Shown here: one piece after another, positions 1 through 10,967 of the stretch
Position numbering within the stretch: the stretch's first letter is position 1
Layout of the letters: each line of letters begins with the position of its first letter
Notes under the pieces: model-generated
What the model was told of the DNA's origin: nothing
The model's input: only the letters and a program-made list of their open reading frames with translations
Databases searched by the model: none
DNA from: Pyropia yezoensis
Lineage: Eukaryota; Rhodophyta; Bangiophyceae; Bangiales; Bangiaceae
NCBI GenBank assembly: GCA_009829735.1
Contig: CM020619.1
Coordinates: 12,887,777 to 12,951,776 of the forward strand
Length of the DNA: 64,000 nucleotides
Reading direction: 5' to 3'
Position numbers and translations under genes: made by a program

Positions 1-217
1 GAACAAAAACCCGCATCGGGAAATTAACGGTCCGGAAAACGGATCGTGTGTGTACCACACAAAGGGGGGCACCCCCCTCGGACAACCTCGAAAAGGGGTG
101 TCTGTCGCGACGGGGCGCAAAGCCCCACCCGACGGGTAAACAGTCACGCGACCCACTCACATTCGGTAACCCGAATGCAACTCGACCCGAGGACGGGCCG
201 AATCTAAGGGGGGGATA
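1..217 (+). mobile_element. 3' internal end of LTR element H with polypurine tract
   Basis: No conserved protein domain is visible here. The stretch ends in a purine run at about 206-217 (AAGGGGGGGATA on the plus strand) that directly abuts an LTR-like sequence starting TGTAGC at 218. A polypurine tract touching a TG-starting block is how the 3' end of a sense-strand LTR retrotransposon looks. The rest of this element lies left of the window. A 65-codon frame at 48-245 is open but shows no domain and is probably incidental. The boundary call rests on the tract and the LTR termini, not on a second LTR copy. Confidence 0.5.
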
Positions 218-580
218 TGTAGCAATATGGTTGTCCGTATTGTGACCCTAATATCAGGGGGGCTACTTCTAATCCTTAACTTTCAATTTGAGAGTCCGTA
301 CTGGTCACGGTATCTATAAGTTACGTATGACCAGAGGGACTTGCATCTTGGGGTGGAGGGTAGTTAGTAGTGTCTCCGAGGGTTTATAACGAGGGGGCCG
401 GTGGCGAATCCACCGCCGGCCAAGGTAGAACAACAAACCCCTCCCATTTGGGCTCCCATCTTGGTCCCGTGGCTTGCGCTCCAAGGACAGCAACCTTGGC
501 CTCCCGGTGACGTTGGTGCCGATCCCCCTTGGTGAGTGTTCCCTGAGAGTGGACGTGCGACGGATTCCTATTGTGCTACA
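218..580 (+). repeat. LTR (3') of element H
   Basis: This 363-bp block starts TGTAGCA and ends TGCTACA, so it has the TG...CA ends and short terminal inverted repeat of an LTR. It sits immediately after a purine tract. A TATA-like TTTATAAC lies near 382, consistent with an LTR promoter. The partner LTR and the left target-site duplication are outside the window, so only one of the two expected copies is seen. The following five bases (581-585, ACTCG) would be the right target duplication. Confidence 0.55.
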
Positions 581-2130
581 ACTCGGACATGACGCGTCCA
601 CGAGATTCCAGCAGTCAGGTGTCGGGGGGCGGGGGGGTTGAAAAGGGGGGGGGGGAGGGGCAGGGACCGGGCGAGCTCACACCTTGCGAGCCACCGTCTG
701 CGATCCCCTCTGCGATAAACACCCCTACTGCTGCTCCCTGACATCGTGCCAACAACAGGAAAGCCGCTGCCCGTCGCTGCCCGCCAGACTCAATAGCTGT
801 GGGAGACGACGCAGTGCAAATCCGCGCGTACTGCATGCCCTGTGACAGGCGTGCCGACTGACACAGTGGCTCCTGTGCGAATCGCCATTCCATGGTGCCC
901 GAGAGCGCCTCGCCGGGGAAAACCCGTCCCGGTGCCCCGAGGACGACGTGCGGCTGCCCAGTTGCAGTCGCATGGAGCATTGCATTGGTCGCCCCGGTAC
1001 AGGTTAGTGCGTCGTGTCGGGGCGAGCAAGCCCTGCACTTGGGGCTCTCGATAGAGCTCGCCCGCTTGTGGCACACAAGGTACGACGTGGAAGACGAGCA
1101 GGTTCCTTGGTCGGGCTGCTGCGGGCGTCGGCGTCGTGCACCGCGAACACACCGCCACCGAATCGTCTTTGTGCGTTGAGAGTGCACGGTGCGGTGGATG
1201 TGTGGCGGACGACGATGGAAACCTCATTTTACATGGCTCTTCACTTTTTTGAGTTAGACACACCGTCGTGACGAGCAGAACGAAATCTCTTCGATGCCGT
1301 TGGAATCGATCTGATCCACCTGATGCCGCGGACTTACGAAGGAGAGAAAAATGTTCAACATTGCGATGACTTTACAAATCGCCCTCTCAGGGCCCGTGCA
1401 GGCCGACTCTGGGGTGACTTCAGAACTTGCACAATCTTCAAAGCCTGCTATCGCTGTTCGACCGACTGAAGAGTAATGAAGTTTCTATCGTCGTCCGCGA
1501 CGTGTAGAAATAAGTAAGCACTCAACTGACGTAGCCCACCGCGGCCATCCCGGCGGCTGGTCCCGGTCCCGGCGCACACCCCGCCGAAGCCGGCGCCGCC
1601 CCCTGGCCGTCAGCTGGGCAAAGCCCACCCGTTGGCCCCGTTTCCCCTACTACCACCGTCTCTAACACATTGGCCGCTTTAGGCGCTAATTGCAGGCGAC
1701 GGGCCCCCGGCCGCTGCCAGCGCCGGCAGGTTGTCGGCCGCTGTCAGCACGTCATACGATGCTGCCGTCGACAACGCGGCCCCGCGTAACGCCACCCCCA
1801 CCGCCACAGGACGTCGATTGTCGCTTGTCGCGCGGGAGGGGGGCAGAAAGGGAAGGCGGGGGAAAGGGGGGGGAGGGAGGGGGACGACATGCGGGAAGCG
1901 ATCCCCGCCACAAGACACCACCCCCCCCACCATCTACGACGCCGCCACCGGTACCCCGACACCCCCGGCCGACGGCCACAGCCGGCAGTGCCGCTTCCAC
2001 CGCTGCCCAGTGCCCACCGGCAGGACAAGTGCCGCCCTACATGGACTGCGCTTGTCGTCTGACCAGCTACACAAAGGAGGCACAGCGGCATACCGCCGAC
2101 ACTGCCTTGGACTGGCCAGCATGCCACGTA
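581..2130. other. GC-rich host sequence without a confident gene
   Basis: Several overlapping frames are open on both strands, for example 615-1187 minus, 790-1263 minus and 892-1179 plus. None has a recognisable domain, and they overlap so heavily that composition alone explains them. The stretch 1260-1560 is closed in most frames and is probably intergenic. At 1690-2190 both strands are again open and Pro/Arg/Gly-rich. I see no mobile-element termini here. Confidence 0.4.
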
Positions 2131-2140
2131 TACGGGATTA

Positions 2141-2571
2141 GGGCCTGCAGGCAAACCACCTACAAGAACTGGGGCCTCCCGGCAGACCACCTACGTTGAA
2201 TCGGACAGGCCGGCGGGCCACCAAGTTTCATCTCGGCAGGCCAGCAGGCCACCGACTTCGATCTGCGCAGCCCGGCAGGCCACCGAAATTGAACTGGGCA
2301 GCCCGACCGCCCACCGTCAAGGCGTTGGACCGCCCGGCAGGCCACCGACATGGATTGGGCAGGCCGGCAGGCCACCGACGTCGATCAGGGGCCAGCCGGC
2401 ATGCCACCGACTTCGAACTGGACAAGCTACCTGGCCACCTGAAGTACGGTGCACAGGCCAGCAGGCGACCGACATCGACTTGGGGACATCCGGCAGGCCA
2501 TCGAGTTTGCCTTGGGCGGGCCGAAAGGCAACCTACAATGCGTTGGCGCGTGCCGGCAGGCCACCAAACCC
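2141..2571 (+). repeat. Minisatellite array 1, ~31-bp unit
   Basis: Degenerate tandem copies of a unit with core GGCAGGCCACCGAC recur about every 31 bp. Between cores is a variable spacer such as a TTGAATTGGGC-like stretch. Because 31 is not a multiple of three and the unit has no stop in several frames, long but meaningless ORFs appear on both strands. The same unit makes up a second, larger array at about 6158-6834, in the same orientation. Confidence 0.85.
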
Positions 2572-2653
2572 CAGCGGCACGTTCGCCCCACTCACCCCCC
2601 CCGTCCGCTCCGCATATCCATCCCCCGCATCCTCCCACCCAATGGTGAACACA

Positions 2654-2740
2654 CCCCCCCCCCCCCCCCCCCCCCCCCCTCCCCCCCAGCCGCCTGCCCC
2701 CCCGTCGTCTCGCCCCCGCCCCCCCCCCCCCCCCCCCCCC
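2654..2740 (+). repeat. Long poly-C tracts
   Basis: There is an uninterrupted run of about 26 C at 2654-2679 and another of about 22 C at 2719-2740. On the minus strand these are G runs that could form quadruplexes. Similar runs occur at 7044-7066, 33377-33392, 36407-36426 and 42230-42252 (G). Such homopolymers are prone to length error, so frame breaks next to them may be assembly artefacts. Confidence 0.8.
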
Positions 2741-2746
2741 GGCCTT

Positions 2747-3108
2747 GGCCGCCACCGCCACCGCCGCGGCGGCCAGCACCCGCCGGGCGCGCCTGTCGAG
2801 CGCCTCCAACTTCTCGGCGAGCAACCGCATCACCCTTCGGGCTGCGGCGGCCGTGGCGTCCATGTCGCCTCCCCGGTGGAGGTGTACCTTGACCATCACG
2901 TTATAGGCGGAGAGCACCGCATCGGTAGGCAGCGCCCAAGGCGTCCACGCCAAGTCCCACCTCGCGGTGGCGGCGGCGGCGGCGGCCAAAGTGGTGGCAT
3001 CCACGCCTCGGATGCCGCCACCACCGCACAGAGGGCGACCACGCTCGAGCCACCCACGTCACGCTCGTCCATGCCCAGAAACACGTCGCCCAGCATCAGC
3101 AAAGACAT
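2747..3108 (-). CDS. PPR-like Ala-rich host protein fragment
   Basis: On the minus strand one frame begins MSLLMLGDVFLGMDERD and then, near 3004, coding character moves to another frame carrying LSAYNVMVKVHLHRGGDMD followed by an Ala/Arg/Leu helix-like stretch. The pattern 'YN-hydrophobic-pair ... G-D-hydrophobic-D ... A' resembles the first helix and turn of a pentatricopeptide repeat, an RNA-binding helical repeat usually found in organelle proteins. Only one motif is clear, so the family call is weak. The frame change may be a homopolymer error, an intron edge or decay. No start codon or full gene model can be set. It lies just right of minisatellite array 1. Confidence 0.3.
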
Positions 3109-5630
3109 TGAATGGCACCCGCGGCTGGCCTAGCACTTTGACAGCGCCGCCGTAAGCCACTCACGTAAGGAATGCGAGTCAAGTGAGGCAACCGCCTCGG
3201 CTGCGACGGTGCCCCCCCCCACACGGGGTCCAACGCCGGCCACCGGGAGGTCTTGGCATGGGCGTACCGCGCGGGGGCGGAAAACGCGTCGGAGGCGGCC
3301 GCCACCGCAACAGGCACCATCGCCGCCGCCGCCGCCGCCGCCGCGCCGCCGCCGCCACTGCCGCCGCCGCGGACGGCACTGCAGCCACTACAAGTAGCGC
3401 CGCATTGGGCGCTGCCGCCACTACAGGTGCAGCCCGCTCCGCACCTGTTGCCGGCTCTGCCACGGGCGGTGCAGATGCAGGCGCAGGAGGAGGGGTCGCC
3501 GCCGGCCCTGGCGCGGCGGCCCTGCGGGTCGCCCAGGAGGGCAGTTGCCGCCGGTGCCGCCGCCGCCGCCGCGTGTGCTGACGTCGCCAGAGCTGCTGCC
3601 GCCGTCGTCGCCGCCGCCACCGGCGTGGCCGCCACGGGCGCCCCTGCCACGGGCGCCGCCGCGGCGAGTGCTGCCGCCGCGAGTGCCGTCGCCGCCGCAG
3701 CTGCGGGGGCGACCGTCCGTCCCGAGAGCGCCGCTAGAAATGCTGCCATCATTGATGTCTCACTCGCAGACGTCGTCGCGTCGGGGTCCAGCGCGACGGC
3801 CACGCCAGCGGCCACCGCCATCCCGCCGGGCACCGCGGTCCCGCTAGGCGCCGGCACCCCCTGAGCCGCCAACCTCACACCGCCAGGTATCGTCGTCGCC
3901 TCCACCGCCACCCCCTGAGCCGCCACCCCTACACGACCAGGTATCATTGTCACCGCCACCGCCGCCGCCTCGGTTGCCGCTGCCGTCGCAGCTTTCGCGG
4001 CGTCGCCGCCGCAGCTGCGGGGGTTTCTGCCGCCGCCAGGGGCGCTGCCGGCCCACTCGGCGCACCCCCAAAACGCAGTCTGAGGCAGCCGGAGAGGGGG
4101 CGGCGGTAGCGGAGGTAGTGGTCGGGGCCACAGCCGCCGCCGCCTCTGCCGTCGCCGAGGCCGCCGCCGTCAGTGCCGCGCGGGAGCCTCTGCGAGCGAC
4201 CGCTGCCGTTGAACCTTGTCGAGCGCCCTGCCATGCCACCAGACGGGCATTCGCCCCGTCGGCGGGAGGCCGCCGCCCCCCGCCGCGGCCGCCGTCCCCC
4301 GCCGCGGCCGCCGCCGCGGCAACTCCCGCGTCACCCGCCCCGCTCGCTGCGCCTGTCCCGCGGGCGGCGCCTCCCGCCGCGGCCGCCCCCGCCGCCGAGA
4401 AACGTGCCGTTGCCCCCGCCGCCGAAAAACGTTCCGCGACGGCCTCCGGCAGCTGCGTGCCGGGGCTGAGGACGAGATCTTCTATCAAGCCGGGGTTCGA
4501 CGCGCGCCCGCCGCGCGGCGCGGCGAAGGCGGCGGCACCCGCGGGGCCACACGCCGGGCCACCCGCGCCGCCGCCCGCGCCGCACGTGGACGTAAAGAGG
4601 GAGCCCGTCGTGGCGGTGGGGGAGGCGGGCGTATCGCCGCCCGACGGCGGGGGGGGGGCCAAGGTGAGGGAAGAGACCTGTTCTCATGCTGCCTGGTCGC
4701 CCGCGCAACCCCTCGTCTCTCCACTCCGGTCCCAATACCAGAGAAGCATCCCGATGCGGCGCATCAACCCTCGGGTGCGCGCTCGTCGCACGTGTCTCTT
4801 TCCCGGGCGTCCCGCCACACGAGGAGGGCCCCTCCCCTCTCGTCGTGCCGAAACCGTGCATCGTTCGCGACCTTGCAGTGACCCCCTGTTCTGGAGTGCC
4901 CCTTGCCCGCCCAATGCATCCGCTGGCGGTCACTCCCGGCAACGCACGCTGCCGACGCAGTGGGCCCGCCTGCCAAGGTCGGCCCTGCCGCCGCCGGCGG
5001 CCCAGCGACGCCGCCGTCGCCGGCACACCCCTTCGCCGGCACAGCTGGCGCGGCCGTCGGCGATGCCCCCCGCCCTGCTAGCTTGTCGTCCGAGGGAGAG
5101 TCCCCCTGCATCAGGTCAGTGATGCCGCCTTTCAGGACGACGCGTTCCGGGACCGGCGTGTACGCTTCCACAAACGGCCCACCGCCAAGGGCACGCCCAC
5201 CGGCCGACACAGGCCCGTCGTCGTCGCTGCCATTACCGTGTGGTCGCCGCTGCTCACGACGGCCGGCAGCGGGTCTCCGCCGCGCAGCCCGCCCGCCGGG
5301 TGGCCGAGCGGGCGCCGCCTGGCCATGGCCAGTGGGGTGGTCAGCCCCCCTGCCGTGGCCGTCACCACCCCCGACGCGGCTCCCAGCCCCGCCCGAGGCA
5401 GCACTGCCACCATAGAGGCAGCTGCCGCCGCCTCTGGCTGCCGGCACCGCCGCCAAAAAGGAGGCTGTGGCTCTTGCCGCGGCCGCCATTACCGTCACCT
5501 GGGGGAGTCTAGCTACTGCCACCGCCACCGCGGCCGCTACTACCGTCACCAGGGGGGGTCTGGCTAATGCCGCCGCCAACGCTGCTGTCGCCGGCGATGG
5601 CCGCAGCGGCGTGCGTCCACCGCGGGCCAC
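3096..5630 (-). other. Ala-rich coding-like tract, minus strand, frames broken
   Basis: Three long minus-strand frames (5630-4764, 4662-3844, 3959-3096) overlap or abut and read toward the PPR-like fragment. Most residues are Ala, Gly, Pro, Thr and Arg, but some segments look like ordinary protein, for example RVVLKGGITDLMQGD near 5100 and NPGLIEDLVLSPGTQLPEA near 4480. They may be exons or frameshifted parts of one large Ala-rich host gene ending at about 2747. The plus strand is also open over much of the region, so strand and boundaries are inferred. I do not recognise a domain in this part. Confidence 0.3.
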
Positions 5631-6157
5631 GGCGAGGGGATTGCGGCGACAGCCGTACGGGCGGGCGGGTGCACGGCGTACGTCCGCCAGTACGGCCTCA
5701 GCGGTAGCGCGGCTGGCGACCGTCGGCGGCGACCCCCGAGGTGCGCCTCAACCTGCGGGGCCGTTTGGGGAGAGGCAGGCAGGGCGAGGTGGGGGGGGCG
5801 GTGGTGGGTGAGTGCGGGGGGGTGGCCTGGTGCAACTGATGCCCCCCCCTCCCCCCGTCGCTTTTACTCATTTGAGGGAGTGGGGGGGCGGGGGCTGCGG
5901 AACCGGGGAAGAGGGGGGCCCAGTGCAACCTCAACCCCCCCCCCACTCACCCACTCCCGGCGGTCCCCCCCCGCTCCCCTCCCCCCTCCCCCCTCCCAAA
6001 AACCGTTGTCCGGGTGGGGGGGGCGCGGGGGCTGCGAACACTGGAAAGGGGGGGCCGGGTGCGACCGTCCCTCCCCCCCTTCCGAACCAGAGGGCGGTTT
6101 TCGAAGGGCAGGGCACCTACACGGCAGTGCGGCCTGCTGACGAGCCACCTTTTGAGC
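5631..6157. other. GC-rich spacer with G and C runs
   Basis: The stretch consists mostly of short G and C homopolymer runs separated by Pro/Gly-coding triplets. I see no domain, repeat terminus or promoter. It separates the Ala-rich tract from minisatellite array 2. Confidence 0.4.
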
Positions 6158-6834
6158 CAGGCCGGCGGGCCACGGACTTCTAATTGGCTGCCCGCAGGCC
6201 ACCGACTTTGACTTGGGCATCCCGGCAGTCCGCCTGCGTTGTGTTGGGCAGGTCGGCAGGTCACCGAGCTTGAATTCGGCGGCCCGGCAGGCCGCCTTGA
6301 AGAACGTGGCACAGGCCGGCAGGCCACCGACATTGCGTGGCACAGGGCATCAGGCCACCTAAAATACGTGGCATAGGCCGGCAGGCCACCGACAATGCGC
6401 GGCACAGGCCGGCAGGCCGCCTACAATACGTGCCATAGGCCGGCAGGTCACCGACAATGGATCTTCGCAGGCCGGCAGGCCACCGACAACGCTCTGAGGC
6501 CCGCCGGCAGGCCACCGACGTTGAATTGGGCGGCCCGGCAGGCCACCGACGATGAATTGGGCGGCCCGGCAGGCCACCGACGTTGAATTCGGCGGCCCGG
6601 CAGGCCACCGAGAAGGCGTTAGACAGCCCGGCGGGCCACCGACAACGCGTTGGAAAGGCCGGCAGGCCACCGACGTGGATTGGGGCCTGCCAGCAGGCCA
6701 CCTACGTTAATTTGCGCAGGCCGGCGGGCCTACTGCAACGCATTGGGCAGGCCGGGAGGCCACCCAGTTTGAAATAAGCAGCCCGGCGGGCCAACAAAAA
6801 TGCACTGGGGCCTGCCGGCAGGCCACGTACACGG
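6158..6834 (+). repeat. Minisatellite array 2, ~31-bp unit
   Basis: About twenty degenerate copies of the same unit as array 1 follow each other. Successive cores GGCAGGCCACCGAC start at 6318, 6380, 6411, 6442, 6474, 6506 and 6537, so the period is 31-32 bp. Spacers vary (ATGCGCGGCACA, TTGAATTGGGCGG and others). Orientation matches array 1. The open frames across it, on both strands, are by-products of a stop-free unit. Confidence 0.9.
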
Positions 6835-7781
6835 ACGTGGTGGTCTGGGTGCAGTCCACCTACACCGAGCTGTGGGCCCACCTTGGCCTAAAACAGCACA
6901 CCAGCCATTTTACGGGACGTATAGCGAACGTGCGGCGGGCGCGAGCTTGCAACTGCGCCTTCGCCTTCCCACCGGCCCGCTCGCACGCCACGACCGCAGC
7001 AGCAACTCAGATGGTGGTGGCGTCTTCGGACTGGCCCCCTATTCCCCCCCCCCCCCCCCCCCCCCCGACCCCACCGCCCGAACCACTAAAGCGCCACCAG
7101 CGGTGCCGTCGCGGTGGCAGCGGCGGCCGCCACCACGGACTCGCTCGCCTCAAAAGCGATGACCGCCCTTGCTGCCTCTGCGGCAGTTGCAGCAGCGGCG
7201 GTGGTGTGTACGGTGTCGTCTGCGGCACGGGTGCTCCCTGAAGTGTGCCAGTCACCCCCCCTGCCCCACACCCCCTGCCCCCGGCCGCCCGCCCCCCGCC
7301 GCCCCCCCCCTCACCCCTTCCCCCGCAACGGCGACACGAGGCGGCGGCAGAAAGGAGACGCCCTCATGGTGTCGGTGTCTCGCCGTGCTGGTTTGTGGCA
7401 ACAGCGCTGTGCGTTCGGCGGCGCTGCACCGCCGCGGCACCTCACCCCGTTGCGGCCGCACCGGGAAAAGGCGTGGGAGGTGGTCGCAGTCGTGATGAGT
7501 ATGCATGCTGCCTCCGTTCTGGACACTGGCGGCCGCCCACAGTCTCGGGATGCGGTGTAGGCGACATTCCTATTCATGATGGCCGGCGAGGACTCGCAGG
7601 CACCCTGTGGGCTTGCTTTTCAGCCCTGGCCATCCCCGACCACGCGCTCAGCAGGGACGTGGTCCGTGTTGCTGTCGTCGTCGTCATCCTCCTGCCTTTC
7701 ACTTGTGCCCCGAAGACCGCCTGCCGCCCACTGTGCCGGGACAGGGTGGATGAGATGGTCCCACTCATATACGGGGGTATT
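6835..7781. other. GC-rich host sequence without a confident gene
   Basis: The region holds a 23-C run at 7044-7066 and overlapping open frames on both strands. An Ala/Ser/Val-rich frame at 7114-7560 (plus) and another at 7086-7271 (minus) both look mildly protein-like, so strand cannot be decided. A short hydrophobic run (VAVVVVILLPF) lies in a plus frame near 7670. I see no known domain. Confidence 0.3.
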
Positions 7782-8626
7782 TGTAAGGATTTTCCCCCTA
7801 ATCCCATGCCTCATTCCTGAAGGATATTATCTGGGACCTCTCCGTACAGGTCCTGTCGATCCAACTCCTTCCAACATGGATCAATTCCTTGTATTGTGGG
7901 GCATGACGCGGGGTACCTTCCAGACTCAAGATGAGTCAGCCGCTGTCTCACGGTGTCTGCTGGCCGCACGACAGCAGCCATCGACAACCCATCATGGCCT
8001 GTCGAAAGGCGCCACCGTCAGCATCCATGACGAGCCACATCTGCCACAGCTGGCGAGTCCGTTAGAATGTCTTCGCTGCAGCATTGCAGCGATGTGACTG
8101 GCTAGCCGGCTGGCCGATTCGGTCGACTCGATCGAACCGTGCTTACACGCCTCTCGGACCTTCGAACTGACTGGCGTCTGAGGCCGGCTGCGACGGCGCA
8201 CTAGGCGCCGCATGCCGGACCCCTTCGGTTGGGGCAAACCGGGGCTGTACTCCTTTAGTGCGCACGCCCGCCCATGCTTTGTTCTGAGAGCCATGCCTTG
8301 TTTTTGGGCCGTTTCGTGCCTACCGGTGGCGCCACAAGGAATCGCATGCTTTGGGGCACCTCAGGTGCCCCGACGCGAGTATATAGTGCGTGGGCGTGGC
8401 GGCCACCGGGAGAGACCGGAGGGGCTACCACAGACAGACCAAAGTCGACGTTAACCCTTTGAACCCCCCTCGATCACCACCGACGTCGCGCCGTCTTCTT
8501 CCCCAGACCCACCACCGTCACCAAATCCATCATCTTCCCCGCACCCTGTCGCCCTATTGGCTGGCACGGGTCGCTGACACCATCACGAGTTCGTTGAGGG
8601 CTGCCCAAGTGTGGATCGAGCCTCAC
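7782..8626 (+). repeat. Decayed solo LTR of the D family
   Basis: The block starts TGTAAGGATTTTCCCC and ends in GATCGAGCCTCAC. It matches, in reverse complement, the 969-bp LTRs at 14518-15486 and 30881-31849. Shared landmarks in order are the TGTAAGG start, a CTGGGACCTCTC segment, an ACTGGCT/CCGGCTGGCC tract, GCATGCTTTGGGG, a GC palindrome, GCGAGTATATAGT and CCTCAC at the end. It is much more diverged and shorter than the other two. Flanking 5-mers (GTATT and GGAAT) do not match, so the target duplication has decayed or the end is eroded. No internal domain is attached, hence solo. Confidence 0.75.
8353..8385 (+). promoter_or_regulatory. D-family LTR promoter core: palindrome plus TATATA
   Basis: A 19-bp near-perfect palindrome GGGGCACCTCAGGTGCCCC (8353-8371) is followed eight bases later by TATATA (8380-8385). 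The same arrangement is present in both LTRs of element D, including the GACGCGAG linker. Conservation in all three copies suggests a promoter-proximal protein-binding site. Confidence 0.5.
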
Positions 8627-9403
8627 GGAATTCACGTTCTGGGGGTGGGAAGGGTGGGGAAAGTGGGTGCGGAGGGTGACCAGGAGCGTTGCCTGCTGTC
8701 TCGCGCAGCGATGGAGCTCCGCCGCGTTCCCCGTGTGGCTCGTATCCGTTTTTTTAGTAACGTACGCGGCCGTTGGGCTCGCCGGCAGTCTCATGCGCTG
8801 GAAACTGCACCTCCATACGTTTGTTTGTAGGGGCGGTCGTGGTTTGACAACAAGGGCGGGTGTCGGGTCTGATCGCCGCGCCCCCCCCCCCCGTCCCCAT
8901 GCCCCGGTCCCCCGGTTCTGCGGCGCGGTGACATTTAGGGACCGTGGCCAGGCTGCATATGGCCAGCAGAGGTTGCGGAGGACGATGACGCACCCGGATG
9001 TCGACGACTACCTCGAGGCGTCGGGTAGAGCCGTGGTTGAAGCGCCGCACGGCGAGGAGCACGTCGCCGCCATGGCCTTAGCTGCATCCACTGATGCAGG
9101 ACTTCTGATGCCGGCTTCCGTCGCAGTTGCGGACCCCGAGGCGGTCGTGGCTGAGCGGAGGCGTCCCCGCATGAACGCACATCCTCGCCATGTTCCTCTG
9201 GCCAGTCGGTCTGGACACGCTGTTCTTGCTACCACGCCACGGTCCGAACCATGTAGCCATTCTCCTGCGGTTGTTTCCCCACCCCGCATCTGACACGCGG
9301 CAATTCGGCCAGCTGATTGGGACGGGTCGCTTCAAACAGGGATTGGGCGCCTGCATCCCAGCCGGCATTGCGGTTCCCGCCACCAAACCCTGACACCCCC
9401 TCT
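8627..9403. other. Spacer, possible decayed gag remnant at right
   Basis: Open frames occur on both strands but none shows a domain. The right part (about 9230-9403) may contain the extreme C-terminal region of the decayed gag of element G, since a Gly/Asn-rich frame continues there. I cannot support a gene. Confidence 0.25.
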
Positions 9404-10830
9404 TTAGACGACATGGCGACGGAAGACGGGGTGGAGGTCGACACACACGTCCCCGCTTCCAGTCGCCATGCCCGCGCGTTGCGCCCATTGCTCCCCGTTG
9501 CGCCGGCGATGTAAATCGCCTTTGCGCTGCGCGTAACGCACCAGCACCTCGAGAGGTACTGTGGTGCTATTGTGCTCGCGTACATCCGGGCGCACTTCCC
9601 ACTAGAGTCCTTGCATAAAGCGTCCTTTTATATACCTAGGGGTATGTATATACCCGCACAGCGCGTTCTCATGGCGAACGCGCAGATAAAACGCAGTCTC
9701 ATGCTCTCCCTCGTCTTGGGAGAGAGCATTGAACTCAGCAACTTGAGTGCTGAGCGTCTCCTCGTCCGCGTATCTGCGAAAGAGACAGTTAACGAGCTGC
9801 AGGTACGAGTAGACTTCCCCAGTCCGTCCCCCGGCTTTAGACGGAAGAAGGGACATAAGTTCCTTCTTCAAATCTCCCTTGGTAAACTCGGGGAGAATGT
9901 ACAAAGCCCGCCCCTCCGACAAGTTATTGTCGTTGCAGGCCTTGCGGAAGCGGTTAAGGAACTGGAACACCCCTGAAGGGGGTGTCCCGATACTCTTTCT
10001 TTCACGTTCAAACGTGACCGCAATCTCCTTGCGCTTACGGCCCAAGGCGTGCGCCTCCTCTTCGCCGTAGCGAACGCTCTTGTTGACGAGAGCGTAAGAC
10101 TCGCAATCCAGGACCCCTTTGTAGGTATCCTCATCAGGAAAAATCGTGTCAGGTACAATCCTTGAGGGTTCCCCCCCCGAGCCGGGCGCAAGCACCCTTG
10201 CCACACGGCGGTGGGTACGTGCCGAAGCACGGCGCGCCCCACGCAGATTAGGCGCATCCTCGTCCTTCTTCGAAGAGGAGGACGTCGGATTCGACGTGGA
10301 ATCCCCAACAGGGCAGTTCCCACGCCGACTCGACGGACGTATCTTTCCCTCGACTTTCTCAAGTCAAATGGCTACCGGGGTGATGACATCAGTCACCATC
10401 TGACGTAAGTCAGAGGCCGAGACCAGTCCCGACGCCGTGGGAGCCGACCCTCCCACAGCGGGTACGCCCCCATACAAGGCGATTTGAACGGTGGGGCTGG
10501 GCAAGTAACTTATGGAGGGCGCAGCAAGCATGCGGCCCACTTCCTTGAGGGGAAGGCAGAGCGATCACCGAAGCTGGTTGCACCTCTCCCTGTAGGGGTC
10601 GCGCCCAAAGCTTCCGGAACCGTCCCGGGGGCCGCGCCGGTAGGCGGTCCCGCGCTTGGAGGCAGGCCAGCGCGCGCAACCTCAAGAGAGCGCGCCGAGC
10701 GGCCGTCTCGATACCTGGGTCCGTCCGTGACGGGCCACCGGGGGCCGCGCCGGTGGCCGCTGTCTTATTGGACAGGGGTAAAGGTACCTGGCCTCCTCCC
10801 TGAGGAGGAGCGTCTTGATCGGAAGTCATC
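9404..10830 (-). pseudogene. gag: Decayed gag of LTR element G
   Basis: Minus-strand frames read as a retrotransposon capsid. The best segment (10204-9602) has FLNRFRKACNDNNLSEGRAL followed by a capsid helix region and ALCGYIHTPRYIKGRFMQGL. It aligns by eye with the gag of element C (LVKACNDNGVSEGMALYAIP ... LCGNIHTEGTMKQQLIQGLP). An in-frame TAG follows MQGL, after which homology to C resumes in the same frame, so this is a nonsense break. A Ser-rich stretch and an N-terminal start (MTSDQDAPP, about 10829) lie upstream in different frames, so at least one frameshift exists as well. No zinc knuckle is visible. Pol is missing, so this is a truncated remnant. Confidence 0.65.
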
Positions 10831-10950
10831 CTGACCCACCCGGACACGGGCGGAAGGCAAATCAGAACAGAACAGACCAAACACAGACACAGAAAGCCAG
10901 CAGACAGAAGGAAGAGAAGGCTCCATTTGAAAGGGGAGCGTTCCTCTTCC

Positions 10951-10965
10951 CCCGCTGATCCACCA
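10951..10965 (-). other. Primer-binding site of element G
   Basis: On the minus strand the sequence just inside the 5' LTR reads TGGTGGATCAGCGGG, two bases after the LTR. It starts TGG, as expected for pairing to the CCA end of a tRNA. It differs by little from the sites of elements B and C, suggesting the same or a related tRNA primer. Confidence 0.5.
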
Positions 10966-10967
10966 AG

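Noticed and set aside
615-1187. 190-codon minus ORF near the left edge
   Set aside because: Overlaps several other frames of similar length on both strands, has no domain and ends in a G-run-coded proline tail.
2228-3004. 258-codon minus ORF running through minisatellite array 1
   Set aside because: The second half is encoded by the minisatellite and poly-C tracts; only the first ~80 residues look like protein.
2141-6834. Regularly spaced repeats as a CRISPR array
   Set aside because: Units are directly tandem, degenerate and about 31 bp with no constant-length unique spacers, in a eukaryotic context; they are a minisatellite.
9868-10362. 164-codon minus ORF over the G gag
   Set aside because: Shadow of the gag remnant in another frame; the gag frame shows clear capsid homology to element C.
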